Source of the DNA: Shinisaurus crocodilurus
Taxonomy: Eukaryota > Chordata > Lepidosauria > Squamata > Shinisauridae
Reading direction: 5' to 3'
DNA: 64,000 nucleotides
Assembly: GCA_021292165.1 (NCBI GenBank)
Contig: CM037877.1
Location: 111,746,789 to 111,810,788, forward strand
Shown: positions 47,674 through 57,885 of the stretch, one piece after another
Layout of the letters: each line of letters opens with the position of its first letter
Numbering within the stretch: position 1 is the first letter of the stretch
The notes under the pieces: model-generated
The model's input: only the letters and a program-made list of their open reading frames with translations
What the model was told of the DNA's origin: nothing
Database searches by the model: none
Translations under genes and position numbers: made by a program

Positions 47674-50600
47674 TCATTCTGTTCCTGACTCCCAGCTGAG
47701 CAGGAGCACAACAGGAGAGAGGCTCCAGCTGTTTTTGGGACTGTTTTTGGGACTGTGAAAAGGCAAGCAGGCTCCCAGAGAGCGAGCGAACAGAGCGAGC
47801 GAACAGGGAGAGCAAACAGGAGTTTGGCAGCGGAGTAGTACAACAACAAGTGCTGCAAGGGAAAGGCGTGGCCTGAGAGCTCATTCTGTTGAGCAGAAGC
47901 TCCTGCTGACTGCAACTACCTGGGGCTGATTGCAGCTGATTGATTGCAGGAAGTGGGGCTGATTGCAGGGCGTGGCCTGGGAGCTCATTCTGTTCCTGAC
48001 TCCCAGCTGAGCAGGAGCACAACAGGAGAGAGGCTCCAGCTGTTTTTGGGACTGTTTTGGGACTGTGAAAAGGCAAGCAGGCTCCCAGAGAGCGAGCGAA
48101 CAGAGCGAGCGAACAGGGAGAGCAAACAGGAGTTTGGCAGCGGAGTAGTACAACAACAAGTGCTGCAAGGGAAAGGCGTGGCCTGAGAGCTCATTCTGTT
48201 GAGCAGAAGCTCCTGCTGACTGCAACTACCTGGGGCTGATTGCAGCTGATTGATTGCAGGAAGTGGGGCTGATTGCAGGGCGTGGCCTGGGAGCTCATTC
48301 TGTTCCTGACTCCCAGCTGAGCAGGAGCACAACAGGAGAGAGGCTCCAGCTGTTTTTGGGACTGTTTTTGGGACTGTGAAAAGGCAAGCAGGCTCCCAGA
48401 GAGCGAGCGAACAGAGCGAGCGAACAGGGAGAGCAAACAGGAGTTTGGCAGCGGAGTAGTACAACAACAAGTGCTGCAAGGGAAAGGCGTGGCCTGAGAG
48501 CTCATTCTGTTGAGCAGAAGCTCCTGCTGACTGCAACTACCTGGGGCTGATTGCAGCTGATTGATTGCAGGAAGTGGGGCTGATTGCAGGGCGTGGCCTG
48601 GGAGCTCATTCTGTTCCTGACTCCCAGCTGAGCAGGAGCACAACAGGAGAGAGGCTCCAGCTGTTTTTGGGACTGTTTTTGGGACTGTGAAAAGGCAAGC
48701 AGGCTCCCAGAGAGCGAGCGAACAGAGCGAGCGAACAGGGAGAGCAAACAGGAGTTTGGCAGCGGAGTAGTACAACAACAAGTGCTGCAAGGGAAAGGCG
48801 TGGCCTGAGAGCTCATTCTGTTGAGCAGAAGCTCCTGCTGACTGCAACTACCTGGGGCTGATTGCAGCTGATTGATTGCAGGAAGTGGGGCTGATTGCAG
48901 GGCGTGGCCTGGGAGCTCATTCTGTTCCTGACTCCCAGCTGAGCAGGAGCACAACAGGAGAGAGGCTCCAGCTGTTTTTGGGACTGTTTTTGGGACTGTG
49001 AAAAGGCAAGCAGGCTCCCAGAGAGCGAGCGAACAGAGCGAGCGAACAGGGAGAGCAAACAGGAGTTTGGCAGCGGAGTAGTACAACAACAAGTGCTGCA
49101 AGGGAAAGGCGTGGCCTGAGAGCTCATTCTGTTGAGCAGAAGCTCCTGCTGACTGCAACTACCTGGGGCTGATTGCAGCTGATTGATTGCAGGAAGTGGG
49201 GCTGATTGCAGGGCGTGGCCTGGGAGCTCATTCTGTTCCTGACTCCCAGCTGAGCAGGAGCACAACAGGAGAGAGGCTCCAGCTGTTTTTGGGACTGTTT
49301 TTGGGACTGTGAAAAGGCAAGCAGGCTCCCAGAGAGCGAGCGAACAGAGCGAGCGAACAGGGAGAGCAAACAGGAGTTTGGCAGCGGAGTAGTACAACAA
49401 CAAGTGCTGCAAGGGAAAGGCGTGGCCTGAGAGCTCATTCTGTTGAGCAGAAGCTCCTGCTGACTGCAACTACCTGGGGCTGATTGCAGCTGATTGATTG
49501 CAGGAAGTGGGGCTGATTGCAGGGCGTGGCCTGGGAGCTCATTCTGTTCCTGACTCCCAGCTGAGCAGGAGCACAACAGGAGAGAGGCTCCAGCTGTTTT
49601 TGGGACTGTTTTTGGGACTGTGAAAAGGCAAGCAGGCTCCCAGAGAGCGAGCGAACAGAGCGAGCGAACAGGGAGAGCAAACAGGAGTTTGGCAGCGGAG
49701 TAGTACAACAACAAGTGCTGCAAGGGAAAGGCGTGGCCTGAGAGCTCATTCTGTTGAGCAGAAGCTCCTGCTGACTGCAACTACCTGGGGCTGATTGCAG
49801 CTGATTGATTGCAGGAAGTGGGGCTGATTGCAGGGCGTGGCCTGGGAGCTCATTCTGTTCCTGACTCCCAGCTGAGCAGGAGCACAACAGGAGAGAGGCT
49901 CCAGCTGTTTTTGGGACTGTTTTTGGGACTGTGAAAAGGCAAGCAGGCTCCCAGAGAGCGAGCGAACAGAGCGAGCGAACAGGGAGAGCAAACAGGAGTT
50001 TGGCAGCGGAGTAGTACAACAACAAGTGCTGCAAGGGAAAGGCGTGGCCTGAGAGCTCATTCTGTTGAGCAGAAGCTCCTGCTGACTGCAACTACCTGGG
50101 GCTGATTGCAGCTGATTGATTGCAGGAAGTGGGGCTGATTGCAGGGCGTGGCCTGGGAGCTCATTCTGTTCCTGACTCCCAGCTGAGCAGGAGCACAACA
50201 GGAGAGAGGCTCCAGCTGTTTTTGGGACTGTTTTTGGGACTGTGAAAAGGCAAGCAGGCTCCCAGAGAGCGAGCGAACAGAGCGAGCGAACAGGGAGAGC
50301 AAACAGGAGTTTGGCAGCGGAGTAGTACAACAACAAGTGCTGCAAGGGAAAGGCGTGGCCTGAGAGCTCATTCTGTTGAGCAGAAGCTCCTGCTGACTGC
50401 AACTACCTGGGGCTGATTGCAGCTGATTGATTGCAGGAAGTGGGGCTGATTGCAGGGCGTGGCCTGGGAGCTCATTCTGTTCCTGACTCCCAGCTGAGCA
50501 GGAGCACAACAGGAGAGAGGCTCCAGCTGTTTTTGGGACTGTTTTTGGGACTGTGAAAAGGCAAGCAGGCTCCCAGAGAGCGAGCGAACAGAGCGAGCGA

Positions 50601-53433
50601 ACAGGGAGAGCAAACAGGAGTTTGGCAGCGGAGTAGTACAACAACAAGTGCTGCAAGGGAAAGGCGTGGCCTGAGAGCTCATTCTGTTGAGCAGAAGCTC
50701 CTGCTGACTGCAACTACCTGGGGCTGATTGCAGCTGATTGATTGCAGGAAGTGGGGCTGATTGCAGGGCGTGGCCTGGGAGCTCATTCTGTTCCTGACTC
50801 CCAGCTGAGCAGGAGCACAACAGGAGAGAGGCTCCAGCTGTTTTTGGGACTGTTTTTGGGACTGTGAAAAGGCAAGCAGGCTCCCAGAGAGCGAGCGAAC
50901 AGAGCGAGCGAACAGGGAGAGCAAACAGGAGTTTGGCAGCGGAGTAGTACAACAACAAGTGCTGCAAGGGAAAGGCGTGGCCTGAGAGCTCATTCTGTTG
51001 AGCAGAAGCTCCTGCTGACTGCAACTACCTGGGGCTGATTGCAGCTGATTGATTGCAGGAAGTGGGGCTGATTGCAGGGCGTGGCCTGGGAGCTCATTCT
51101 GTTCCTGACTCCCAGCTGAGCAGGAGCACAACAGGAGAGAGGCTCCAGCTGTTTTTGGGACTGTTTTTGGGACTGTGAAAAGGCAAGCAGGCTCCCAGAG
51201 AGCGAGCGAACAGAGCGAGCGAACAGGGAGAGCAAACAGGAGTTTGGCAGCGGAGTAGTACAACAACAAGTGCTGCAAGGGAAAGGCGTGGCCTGAGAGC
51301 TCATTCTGTTGAGCAGAAGCTCCTGCTGACTGCAACTACCTGGGGCTGATTGCAGCTGATTGATTGCAGGAAGTGGGGCTGATTGCAGGGCGTGGCCTGG
51401 GAGCTCATTCTGTTCCTGACTCCCAGCTGAGCAGGAGCACAACAGGAGAGAGGCTCCAGCTGTTTTTGGGACTGTTTTTGGGACTGTGAAAAGGCAAGCA
51501 GGCTCCCAGAGAGCGAGCGAACAGAGCGAGCGAACAGGGAGAGCAAACAGGAGTTTGGCAGCGGAGTAGTACAACAACAAGTGCTGCAAGGGAAAGGCGT
51601 GGCCTGAGAGCTCATTCTGTTGAGCAGAAGCTCCTGCTGACTGCAACTACCTGGGGCTGATTGCAGCTGATTGATTGCAGGAAGTGGGGCTGATTGCAGG
51701 GCGTGGCCTGGGAGCTCATTCTGTTCCTGACTCCCAGCTGAGCAGGAGCACAACAGGAGAGAGGCTCCAGCTGTTTTTGGGACTGTTTTTGGGACTGTGA
51801 AAAGGCAAGCAGGCTCCCAGAGAGCGAGCGAACAGAGCGAGCGAACAGGGAGAGCAAACAGGAGTTTGGCAGCGGAGTAGTACAACAACAAGTGCTGCAA
51901 GGGAAAGGCGTGGCCTGAGAGCTCATTCTGTTGAGCAGAAGCTCCTGCTGACTGCAACTACCTGGGGCTGATTGCAGCTGATTGATTGCAGGAAGTGGGG
52001 CTGATTGCAGGGCGTGGCCTGGGAGCTCATTCTGTTCCTGACTCCCAGCTGAGCAGGAGCACAACAGGAGAGAGGCTCCAGCTGTTTTTGGGACTGTTTT
52101 TGGGACTGTGAAAAGGCAAGCAGGCTCCCAGAGAGCGAGCGAACAGAGCGAGCGAACAGGGAGAGCAAACAGGAGTTTGGCAGCGGAGTAGTACAACAAC
52201 AAGTGCTGCAAGGGAAAGGCGTGGCCTGAGAGCTCATTCTGTTGAGCAGAAGCTCCTGCTGACTGCAACTACCTGGGGCTGATTGCAGCTGATTGATTGC
52301 AGGAAGTGGGGCTGATTGCAGGGCGTGGCCTGGGAGCTCATTCTGTTCCTGACTCCCAGCTGAGCAGGAGCACAACAGGAGAGAGGCTCCAGCTGTTTTT
52401 GGGACTGTTTTTGGGACTGTGAAAAGGCAAGCAGGCTCCCAGAGAGCGAGCGAACAGAGCGAGCGAACAGGGAGAGCAAACAGGAGTTTGGCAGCGGAGT
52501 AGTACAACAACAAGTGCTGCAAGGGAAAGGCGTGGCCTGAGAGCTCATTCTGTTGAGCAGAAGCTCCTGCTGACTGCAACTACCTGGGGCTGATTGCAGC
52601 TGATTGATTGCAGGAAGTGGGGCTGATTGCAGGGCGTGGCCTGGGAGCTCATTCTGTTCCTGACTCCCAGCTGAGCAGGAGCACAACAGGAGAGAGGCTC
52701 CAGCTGTTTTTGGGACTGTTTTTGGGACTGTGAAAAGGCAAGCAGGCTCCCAGAGAGCGAGCGAACAGAGCGAGCGAACAGGGAGAGCAAACAGGAGTTT
52801 GGCAGCGGAGTAGTACAACAACAAGTGCTGCAAGGGAAAGGCGTGGCCTGAGAGCTCATTCTGTTGAGCAGAAGCTCCTGCTGACTGCAACTACCTGGGG
52901 CTGATTGCAGCTGATTGATTGCAGGAAGTGGGGCTGATTGCAGGGCGTGGCCTGGGAGCTCATTCTGTTCCTGACTCCCAGCTGAGCAGGAGCACAACAG
53001 GAGAGAGGCTCCAGCTGTTTTTGGGACTGTTTTTGGGACTGTGAAAAGGCAAGCAGGCTCCCAGAGAGCGAGCGAACAGAGCGAGCGAACAGGGAGAGCA
53101 AACAGGAGTTTGGCAGCGGAGTAGTACAACAACAAGTGCTGCAAGGGAAAGGCGTGGCCTGAGAGCTCATTCTGTTGAGCAGAAGCTCCTGCTGACTGCA
53201 ACTACCTGGGGCTGATTGCAGCTGATTGATTGCAGGAAGTGGGGCTGATTGCAGGGCGTGGCCTGGGAGCTCATTCTGTTCCTGACTCCCAGCTGAGCAG
53301 GAGCACAACAGGAGAGAGGCTCCAGCTGTTTTTGGGACTGTTTTTGGGACTGTGAAAAGGCAAGCAGGCTCCCAGAGAGCGAGCGAACAGAGCGAGCGAA
53401 CAGGGAGAGCAAACAGGAGTTTGGCAGCGGAGT
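47674..53433 (+). repeat. Tandem array, about 18.5 copies of a 311-bp monomer (putative CR1 promoter monomers)
   Basis: The monomer repeats with period 311 (one unit, around 48050, is 310 bp because a run of five T is four). Copies look identical across at least 16 units. Each unit contains an internal CpG-bearing duplication (gagcgagcgaacagagcgag) and two diverged copies of a GCGTGGCCTG-RGAGCTCATTCTGTT segment. The last unit stops partway at cagcggagt (53433) and continues straight into the CR1 leader. The arrangement is like the tandem promoter monomers upstream of mouse L1. The alternative is a minisatellite that happens to abut the CR1. Confidence 0.95.
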
Positions 53434-53565
53434 TCGGCGGGGGGAGGTCAAGGGGGAGGTCCCTAAAAAAAATAAAAAAAAAAAAAAAACAACAAAAAAA
53501 ACAACAAAAAAACCATATATATATATATATATATATATATTCTAGGAAGACAGAAACAGAGCACT
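53434..53565 (+). promoter_or_regulatory. CR1 5' leader with G-rich, poly(A) and (TA)n segments
   Basis: A G-rich stretch (ttcggcggggggaggtcaag) is followed by an A-rich tract (53464-53512) and about fourteen TA dinucleotides (53513-53540), ending just before the ORF1 ATG. The ORF1 start has A at -3 and G at +4. Confidence 0.6.
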
Positions 53566-54594
53566 ATGGAAGGAAAGGACTCAGCAGTGGTGGTGACCTG
53601 CAAGGGGTGTGCAATGTTTGTTTTCCTGCCGGAGATCAACATGGCCTACACGTGCAACAAGTGCAAGCTGGTCACGCTGTTGGAAGAAAAGGTCAGAGGA
53701 CTGGAGCAGCAAGTGTCAACCCTCAGGAGCATAAGAGAAAGCGAGGAGTTCTTAGACAGAACGGTGGATCTACAGCACCAAAGCACAGTACAGGAGCCAG
53801 AAGGGCAACGGCAGGATGAGGCGGAGTCGGAGACTGCAGAGGCAAGGGAAAATAACGCAGGGGGAACTCCCTGGAAAAGGGTGACTGTTAGGAGCAGAAA
53901 TACTACAAGACACTCTGCGCCTGTGGAAGCAGTGGAGCTATGGAACCGCTTCCATGTACTTGAGGACGAGAGCAGAGGACAGCCTGCAGAGGACGGATTA
54001 CCGGGCACCCAACGTGACAGCGAGCAAGAGGCTGAGGGTCAGTCAAGTGGAGGCAATCAAACCAAGGCCTACAGCAAGAGGAAGAGAAGAGTACTCGTAG
54101 TGGGAGACTCCCTCCTGCGGGGGATCGAAGCCAAAGTATGTCGCGAAGACCCATGGACTCGCCAGGTGTGCTGTCTCCCTGGGGCACGGATTAAGGATGT
54201 GACAGAGCAGCTGCCGAGGCTCATGCAGCCCACCGACACATACCCCTTTCTTCTCTTCCACGTGGGTACAAATGATACTGCCAAGCGGAGTTACAAAGAA
54301 ATCACGGCAGACTTTGAAGAGCTGGGAAGGGAACTCAAGAACTTCGGGGCCCAGATAGTTTTCTCATCCATCCTTCCAGTACTTGGAAGAGGCATAGAAA
54401 GGGAAAGAAAAATACTCCGAGTGAATGACTGGCTACGAAGGTGGAGCCGACGTGAGGGATTTGGATTCTGGGACCACGGGCTACACTTCCTGGAAGATGG
54501 ACTGCTGGCAAAGGATGGGTTGCACCTCACAAGGACTGGGAAGAATGTGTTTGGACACAGCATGAGGAACTTAATCAGGAGGGCTTTAAACTGA
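53566..54594 (+). CDS. CR1 ORF1 protein: zinc-knuckle, coiled-coil and SGNH-esterase domain
   Basis: The 342-residue protein is the RNA-binding/accessory protein of the CR1 retrotransposon. Near the N-terminus a CxxC...CxxC pair (Cys12, Cys15, Cys30, Cys33) forms a small zinc-finger-like module, followed by a heptad-like helix (residues 36-60). A charged linker leads to an SGNH/GDSL hydrolase-type domain (about 173-342). It shows VVGDSLLRG with the presumed nucleophile Ser182, the GTND block at 234-237 and the DGLH block at 317-320 with the Asp/His pair. Esterase-type ORF1 proteins are known for CR1/L2-clade elements. All three catalytic blocks are present and there is no stop or frameshift. 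ORF2 follows after 38 bp, so ORF2 is probably translated by reinitiation or a similar process from one bicistronic RNA. Catalytic activity is inferred from motifs only. Confidence 0.88.
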   Translation: MEGKDSAVVVTCKGCAMFVFLPEINMAYTCNKCKLVTLLEEKVRGLEQQVSTLRSIRESEEFLDRTVDLQHQSTVQEPEGQRQDEAESETAEARENNAGGTPWKRVTVRSRNTTRHSAPVEAVELWNRFHVLEDESRGQPAEDGLPGTQRDSEQEAEGQSSGGNQTKAYSKRKRRVLVVGDSLLRGIEAKVCREDPWTRQVCCLPGARIKDVTEQLPRLMQPTDTYPFLLFHVGTNDTAKRSYKEITADFEELGRELKNFGAQIVFSSILPVLGRGIERERKILRVNDWLRRWSRREGFGFWDHGLHFLEDGLLAKDGLHLTRTGKNVFGHSMRNLIRRALN

Positions 54595-54632
54595 ATCCAA
54601 CAGGGGAGGGAGACATAAACTCGGGGGTACCA

Positions 54633-57503
54633 ATGGAAGAAGGCCTCTTTGCCACAATGGAGAGAACAGCTCCAGCGGTGCCCATTGATAGTCTACCACA
54701 AAATGTAGGGGGAAAGTCGGACTGTAAAGCACATAGTCTTCAATGTCTCTATACTAATGCCCAGAGTATGGGCAACAAACAAGACGAACTTGAACTCTTG
54801 ATACATGAGGGCAAGTACGACTTGATAGGGATAACTGAAACCTGGTGGGATGACTCCCATGACTGGAATACAGCAATTGAAGGGTATAACTTGTTCAAAA
54901 GGAACAGAAGCAACAGAAAGGGAGGTGGAGTTGCACTGTATGTTAAAAATACGTATCTCTGCACAGAGATACAGGAAGAGGAGCTTGGCAGCCCCATTGA
55001 GAGCATCTGGGTTAAAATAAAGGGGGCAAAGAATAAAGCGAACATGGCGGTTGGAGTCTACTACCGACCACCCAATCAAGGAGAAGACGAGGATGGAACT
55101 TTTGAAAAACAAATTGCCAGTGTTTCAAGGAGGCACGATGTGGTAGTAATGGGAGACTTCAATTTCCCTGATATCTGTTGGGAGACTTATTCAGCCAAAC
55201 ATGGCCCCTCCAAGAAATTCCTGAGCTGTGCTGCTGATAACTTCCTCCTACAGAAAGTGGAGGAAGGAACTAGAGGATCGGCTATCCTTGACCTGATTCT
55301 AACCAACAGAGACGAGTTAGTGGATAAAGTGGCAGTTTCGGGAACTCTGGGGGAAAGTGACCATGTTATACTTGAGTTCTTGATTCTAACAGAAGCAAAA
55401 GCTGAGTGTAGCCAAACACGTACCCTGGATTTTAGGAAAGCCAATTTTAACAAACTCAGAACAATGATTAGTAAGATCCCATGGCAAATGACTCTCACGA
55501 GAAAGGGAGCCCAGGAGGGGTGGGAGTTTTTAAAAAAGGAAATTTTAAAGGCACAATTGCAAACAATTCCCACAAGGAAAAAAGGCAGAGGGCAACAGAA
55601 GAAGCCAATGTGGCTTCACAATAAACTCAAAGATGACCTGAAAACAAAAAAGGACACGTATAGGAAGTGGAAGGAAGGACAGGCTACAGGGGAAGAGTAC
55701 AGGCAGGTAGCACAGAACTGCAGGAATAGTGTCAGGAAGGCTAAAGCTGAGAATGAGCTAAGGTTAGCGAGGAATGCTAAAAGCAACAAAAAAGCTTTCT
55801 TCAGATACATGCACAGTAAAAGACAGAAGAAAGAACTGGTGGTTCAACTACGCAATGAGGATGGCAAATTGATAACAGAAGACAAAGAAAAGGCAGAAGT
55901 GTTCAATTCCTACTTTGGCTCGGTCTTCTCCCAAAAGAGGGTCTATGACCCCCCTGGCAAACCTGAAATGCAGACTGAAGGGGCAGAATTGCAGCTTGAG
56001 ATTGATAGGCAAATGGTCAAGGAGCACCTGATTACTCTGAACGAGTTTAAATCTCCAGGGCCTGATGAGCTGCATCCTAGAGTAATAAAGGAACTGGCAG
56101 AAGAACTCTCAGAACCACTGTCTATTATCTTTGAGAAATCATGGAGGACAGGTGAAGTGCCAGACGACTGGAGGAGGGCAAATGTTGTTCCCATCTTCAA
56201 AAAGGGCAAGAAGGAGGAACCTGGGAACTATAGGCCAGTCAGTCTGACATCAATCCCCAGGAAGATTTTTGAGCAGATTATAAAGAAGTCAGTCTGCAAG
56301 CACCTTGAAAACAATGCAGTGATTACTAGAAGCCAGCATGGATTTGTCAAGAACAAATCCTGTCAGACTAATCTGATCTCATTTTTTGATCGGGTAACCT
56401 CCCTTGTGGACTGTGGGAATGCTGTGGACATTATATACCTGGACTTCAGCAAAGCTTTCGACAAAGTGCCTCATGATATCCTGATTAGTAAGCTAGCTAA
56501 GAGTGGGCTAGATGGATCAACTATCAGGTGGATCCACAATTGGCTACAGAATCGGACTCAAAGAGTGCTTATCAATGGTTCCTTCTCAAACTGGGGAGAG
56601 GTAACGAGCGGGGTACCACAGGGCTCGGTCCTGGGCCCGGTGCTCTTCAACATTTTTATTAATGACTTGGATGAGGAGGTACAGGGAATGCTTATCAAAT
56701 TTGCAGATGACACAAAGTTGGGTGGAACAGCTAATACTCTGGAAGACAGAAACAAAATTCAAAGTGACCTCGATAGGCTGGAGCGCTGGGCCGAAAACAA
56801 CAGAATGAAATTTAACAGGGATAAATGCCAAGTGCTGCACCTAGGGAGAGGAAACCAAATGCAGAGTTACAGAATGGGGGACACTTGGCTCAACAATACT
56901 ACAAGTGAGAAGGATCTTGGAATTGTGGTAGATCACAAACTGAATATGAGCCAGCAATGCGACGTGGCTGCAAAGAAGGCAAATGCTATTTTGGGCTGTA
57001 TTAATAGAAGTATAGCTTCCAAATCGCGGGAAGTGATAATTCCCCTTTACTCGGCACTGGTTAGGCCTCATCTTGAGTACTGTGTCCAGTTCTGGGCACC
57101 TCATTTTAACAAGGACATAGACAAACTGGAGAGGGTTCAGAGGAGGGCAACAAGGATGATAAAGGGACTGGAAACAAGGCCCTATGAGGAGAGACTGAAA
57201 GAACTGGGCATGTTTAGCCTTCAGAAGAGGAGACTGAGGGGAGATATGATCGCACTCTTCCAGTATTTGAAGGGATGTCACACAGAGGAGGGCAAAGATC
57301 TCTTCTCGTTCATCCCAGTTTGCAGGACACGGAATAATGGGCTCAAGTTACAGGAACCTAGATTCCACCTAAACATCAGGAAAAATTTCCTGACTGTCAG
57401 AGCAATAAGACAGTGGAATCAACTACCTAGGGAGGTGGTGGGCTCTCCCAGTCTGGAGGCATTCAAGGTGCGGCTGGACAGACATCTGTCAGAGATGCTT
57501 TGA
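54633..57503 (+). CDS. CR1 ORF2 protein: AP-like endonuclease plus reverse transcriptase
   Basis: The 956-residue protein nicks the target and copies the element RNA. The endonuclease (about 36-250) shows TNAQS (Asn42), ITETW (Glu69), YYRPP (144-148), GDFN (174-177), LDLILTN (219-225) and SDH (242-244), which are the expected catalytic positions of the exonuclease-endonuclease-phosphatase fold. The reverse transcriptase (about 420-800) shows SPGPDELHP (474-482), YRPVSLTS (533-540), YLDFSKAFD (602-610), SGVPQGSVLGP (659-669) and the FADD active site (690-693). The C-terminal part carries the usual CR1 segment with [14 protein letters not shown] and a final RQWNQLPREV. Length and completeness match full-length CR1 ORF2. 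The annotated start is the first in-frame ATG, 38 bp past ORF1; Met9 is an alternative. No frameshift or stop was seen. Confidence 0.93.
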   Translation: MEEGLFATMERTAPAVPIDSLPQNVGGKSDCKAHSLQCLYTNAQSMGNKQDELELLIHEGKYDLIGITETWWDDSHDWNTAIEGYNLFKRNRSNRKGGGVALYVKNTYLCTEIQEEELGSPIESIWVKIKGAKNKANMAVGVYYRPPNQGEDEDGTFEKQIASVSRRHDVVVMGDFNFPDICWETYSAKHGPSKKFLSCAADNFLLQKVEEGTRGSAILDLILTNRDELVDKVAVSGTLGESDHVILEFLILTEAKAECSQTRTLDFRKANFNKLRTMISKIPWQMTLTRKGAQEGWEFLKKEILKAQLQTIPTRKKGRGQQKKPMWLHNKLKDDLKTKKDTYRKWKEGQATGEEYRQVAQNCRNSVRKAKAENELRLARNAKSNKKAFFRYMHSKRQKKELVVQLRNEDGKLITEDKEKAEVFNSYFGSVFSQKRVYDPPGKPEMQTEGAELQLEIDRQMVKEHLITLNEFKSPGPDELHPRVIKELAEELSEPLSIIFEKSWRTGEVPDDWRRANVVPIFKKGKKEEPGNYRPVSLTSIPRKIFEQIIKKSVCKHLENNAVITRSQHGFVKNKSCQTNLISFFDRVTSLVDCGNAVDIIYLDFSKAFDKVPHDILISKLAKSGLDGSTIRWIHNWLQNRTQRVLINGSFSNWGEVTSGVPQGSVLGPVLFNIFINDLDEEVQGMLIKFADDTKLGGTANTLEDRNKIQSDLDRLERWAENNRMKFNRDKCQVLHLGRGNQMQSYRMGDTWLNNTTSEKDLGIVVDHKLNMSQQCDVAAKKANAILGCINRSIASKSREVIIPLYSALVRPHLEYCVQFWAPHFNKDIDKLERVQRRATRMIKGLETRPYEERLKELGMFSLQKRRLRGDMIALFQYLKGCHTEEGKDLFSFIPVCRTRNNGLKLQEPRFHLNIRKNFLTVRAIRQWNQLPREVVGSPSLEAFKVRLDRHLSEML

Positions 57504-57590
57504 CCTGGATTCCTGCATTGAGCAGGGGGTTGGACTCGATGGCCTTGTAGGCCCCTTCCAACTCTACTTTTCTATGATTCTATGATTCTA
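57504..57590 (+). other. CR1 3' UTR and octamer-type 3' end
   Basis: The segment runs from the ORF2 stop through cattgagcagggggttggac and the GGCCTTGTAGGCCCCTTCC stem to tctatgattctatgattcta. CR1 reverse transcriptase recognises this kind of 3' end. The same sequence terminates the 5S-headed SINEs of this window. Confidence 0.85.
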
Positions 57591-57760
57591 AGAGCTAGGG
57601 TCAAAATAAGTTCAATAATTAGAACCAAAGAGCTACTAGTGTTCACAGAAAGAAGAAAAAGGATCCCACACAGCCAGACTTTCACTTGATGGAAAGTGAC
57701 GTAAATAATTTTATGATCTTTTCATATACTGTAAAGGGAAGAAGTGTGGCTTGTTAAGAG

Positions 57761-57885
57761 CAGCCTTCCCCAACCTGGAGTCCTCCAGATGTGTTGGGTT
57801 ACAAATCCCATCACCCCCCAGCCAGCATGTCATGATGGGAGTTGTAGTCCAACACCTCTAGAGGGTGCCAGGTTGGGGAAGGTTG
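57761..57885. mobile_element. hAT-like palindromic MITE (family 2)
   Basis: Ends CAGCCTTCCCCAACCTG and, reversed, CAACCTTCCCCAACCTG. The interior is cctccagatgtgttgggtta and its mirror. The flanks gttaagag and gttagagt are a decayed duplication. Confidence 0.8.

Larger units (their letters stand above)
47674..57590 (+). mobile_element. Full-length, apparently intact CR1 non-LTR retrotransposon with tandem 5' monomers
   Basis: The element has, in order, about 18.5 monomers of 311 bp (47674-53433), an A-rich and TA-rich leader (53434-53565), ORF1 (53566-54594), ORF2 (54633-57503) and a short 3' UTR ending in ATTCTATG-type 8-mers at 57590. Both ORFs are open from end to end, which implies very recent insertion. 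The CR1 assignment rests on the ORF2 endonuclease/RT, the esterase-type ORF1, the octamer 3' end, and the absence of a poly(A) tail. I see no clear target-site duplication, as is usual for CR1. It lies about 5.4 kb from TRABD2A exon 1 and is transcribed away from it. Whether the monomer array belongs to the element is inference from the seamless junction. Confidence 0.85.

Noticed and set aside
47655..47680. Target-site duplication for the CR1 (agtatcatt twice at the left edge)
   Set aside because: Both copies lie on the left side only, and no matching word follows 57590. It is a local short duplication and not a target duplication.
47881..53201. A series of identical 218-residue minus-strand open frames, one per 311-bp unit
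   Set aside because: They are a by-product of a monomer lacking stops in those frames. The period is not a multiple of three, each frame crosses more than two units, and the peptide shows no domain. They also lie antisense to the CR1.
47674..53433. CRISPR-like direct repeats
   Set aside because: Units are 311 bp, contiguous and identical with no spacers, in a vertebrate genome.
54693..57281. Several antisense frames of 90-146 codons over CR1 ORF2
   Set aside because: Shadows of the real ORF2 coding sequence, with no recognisable domains.
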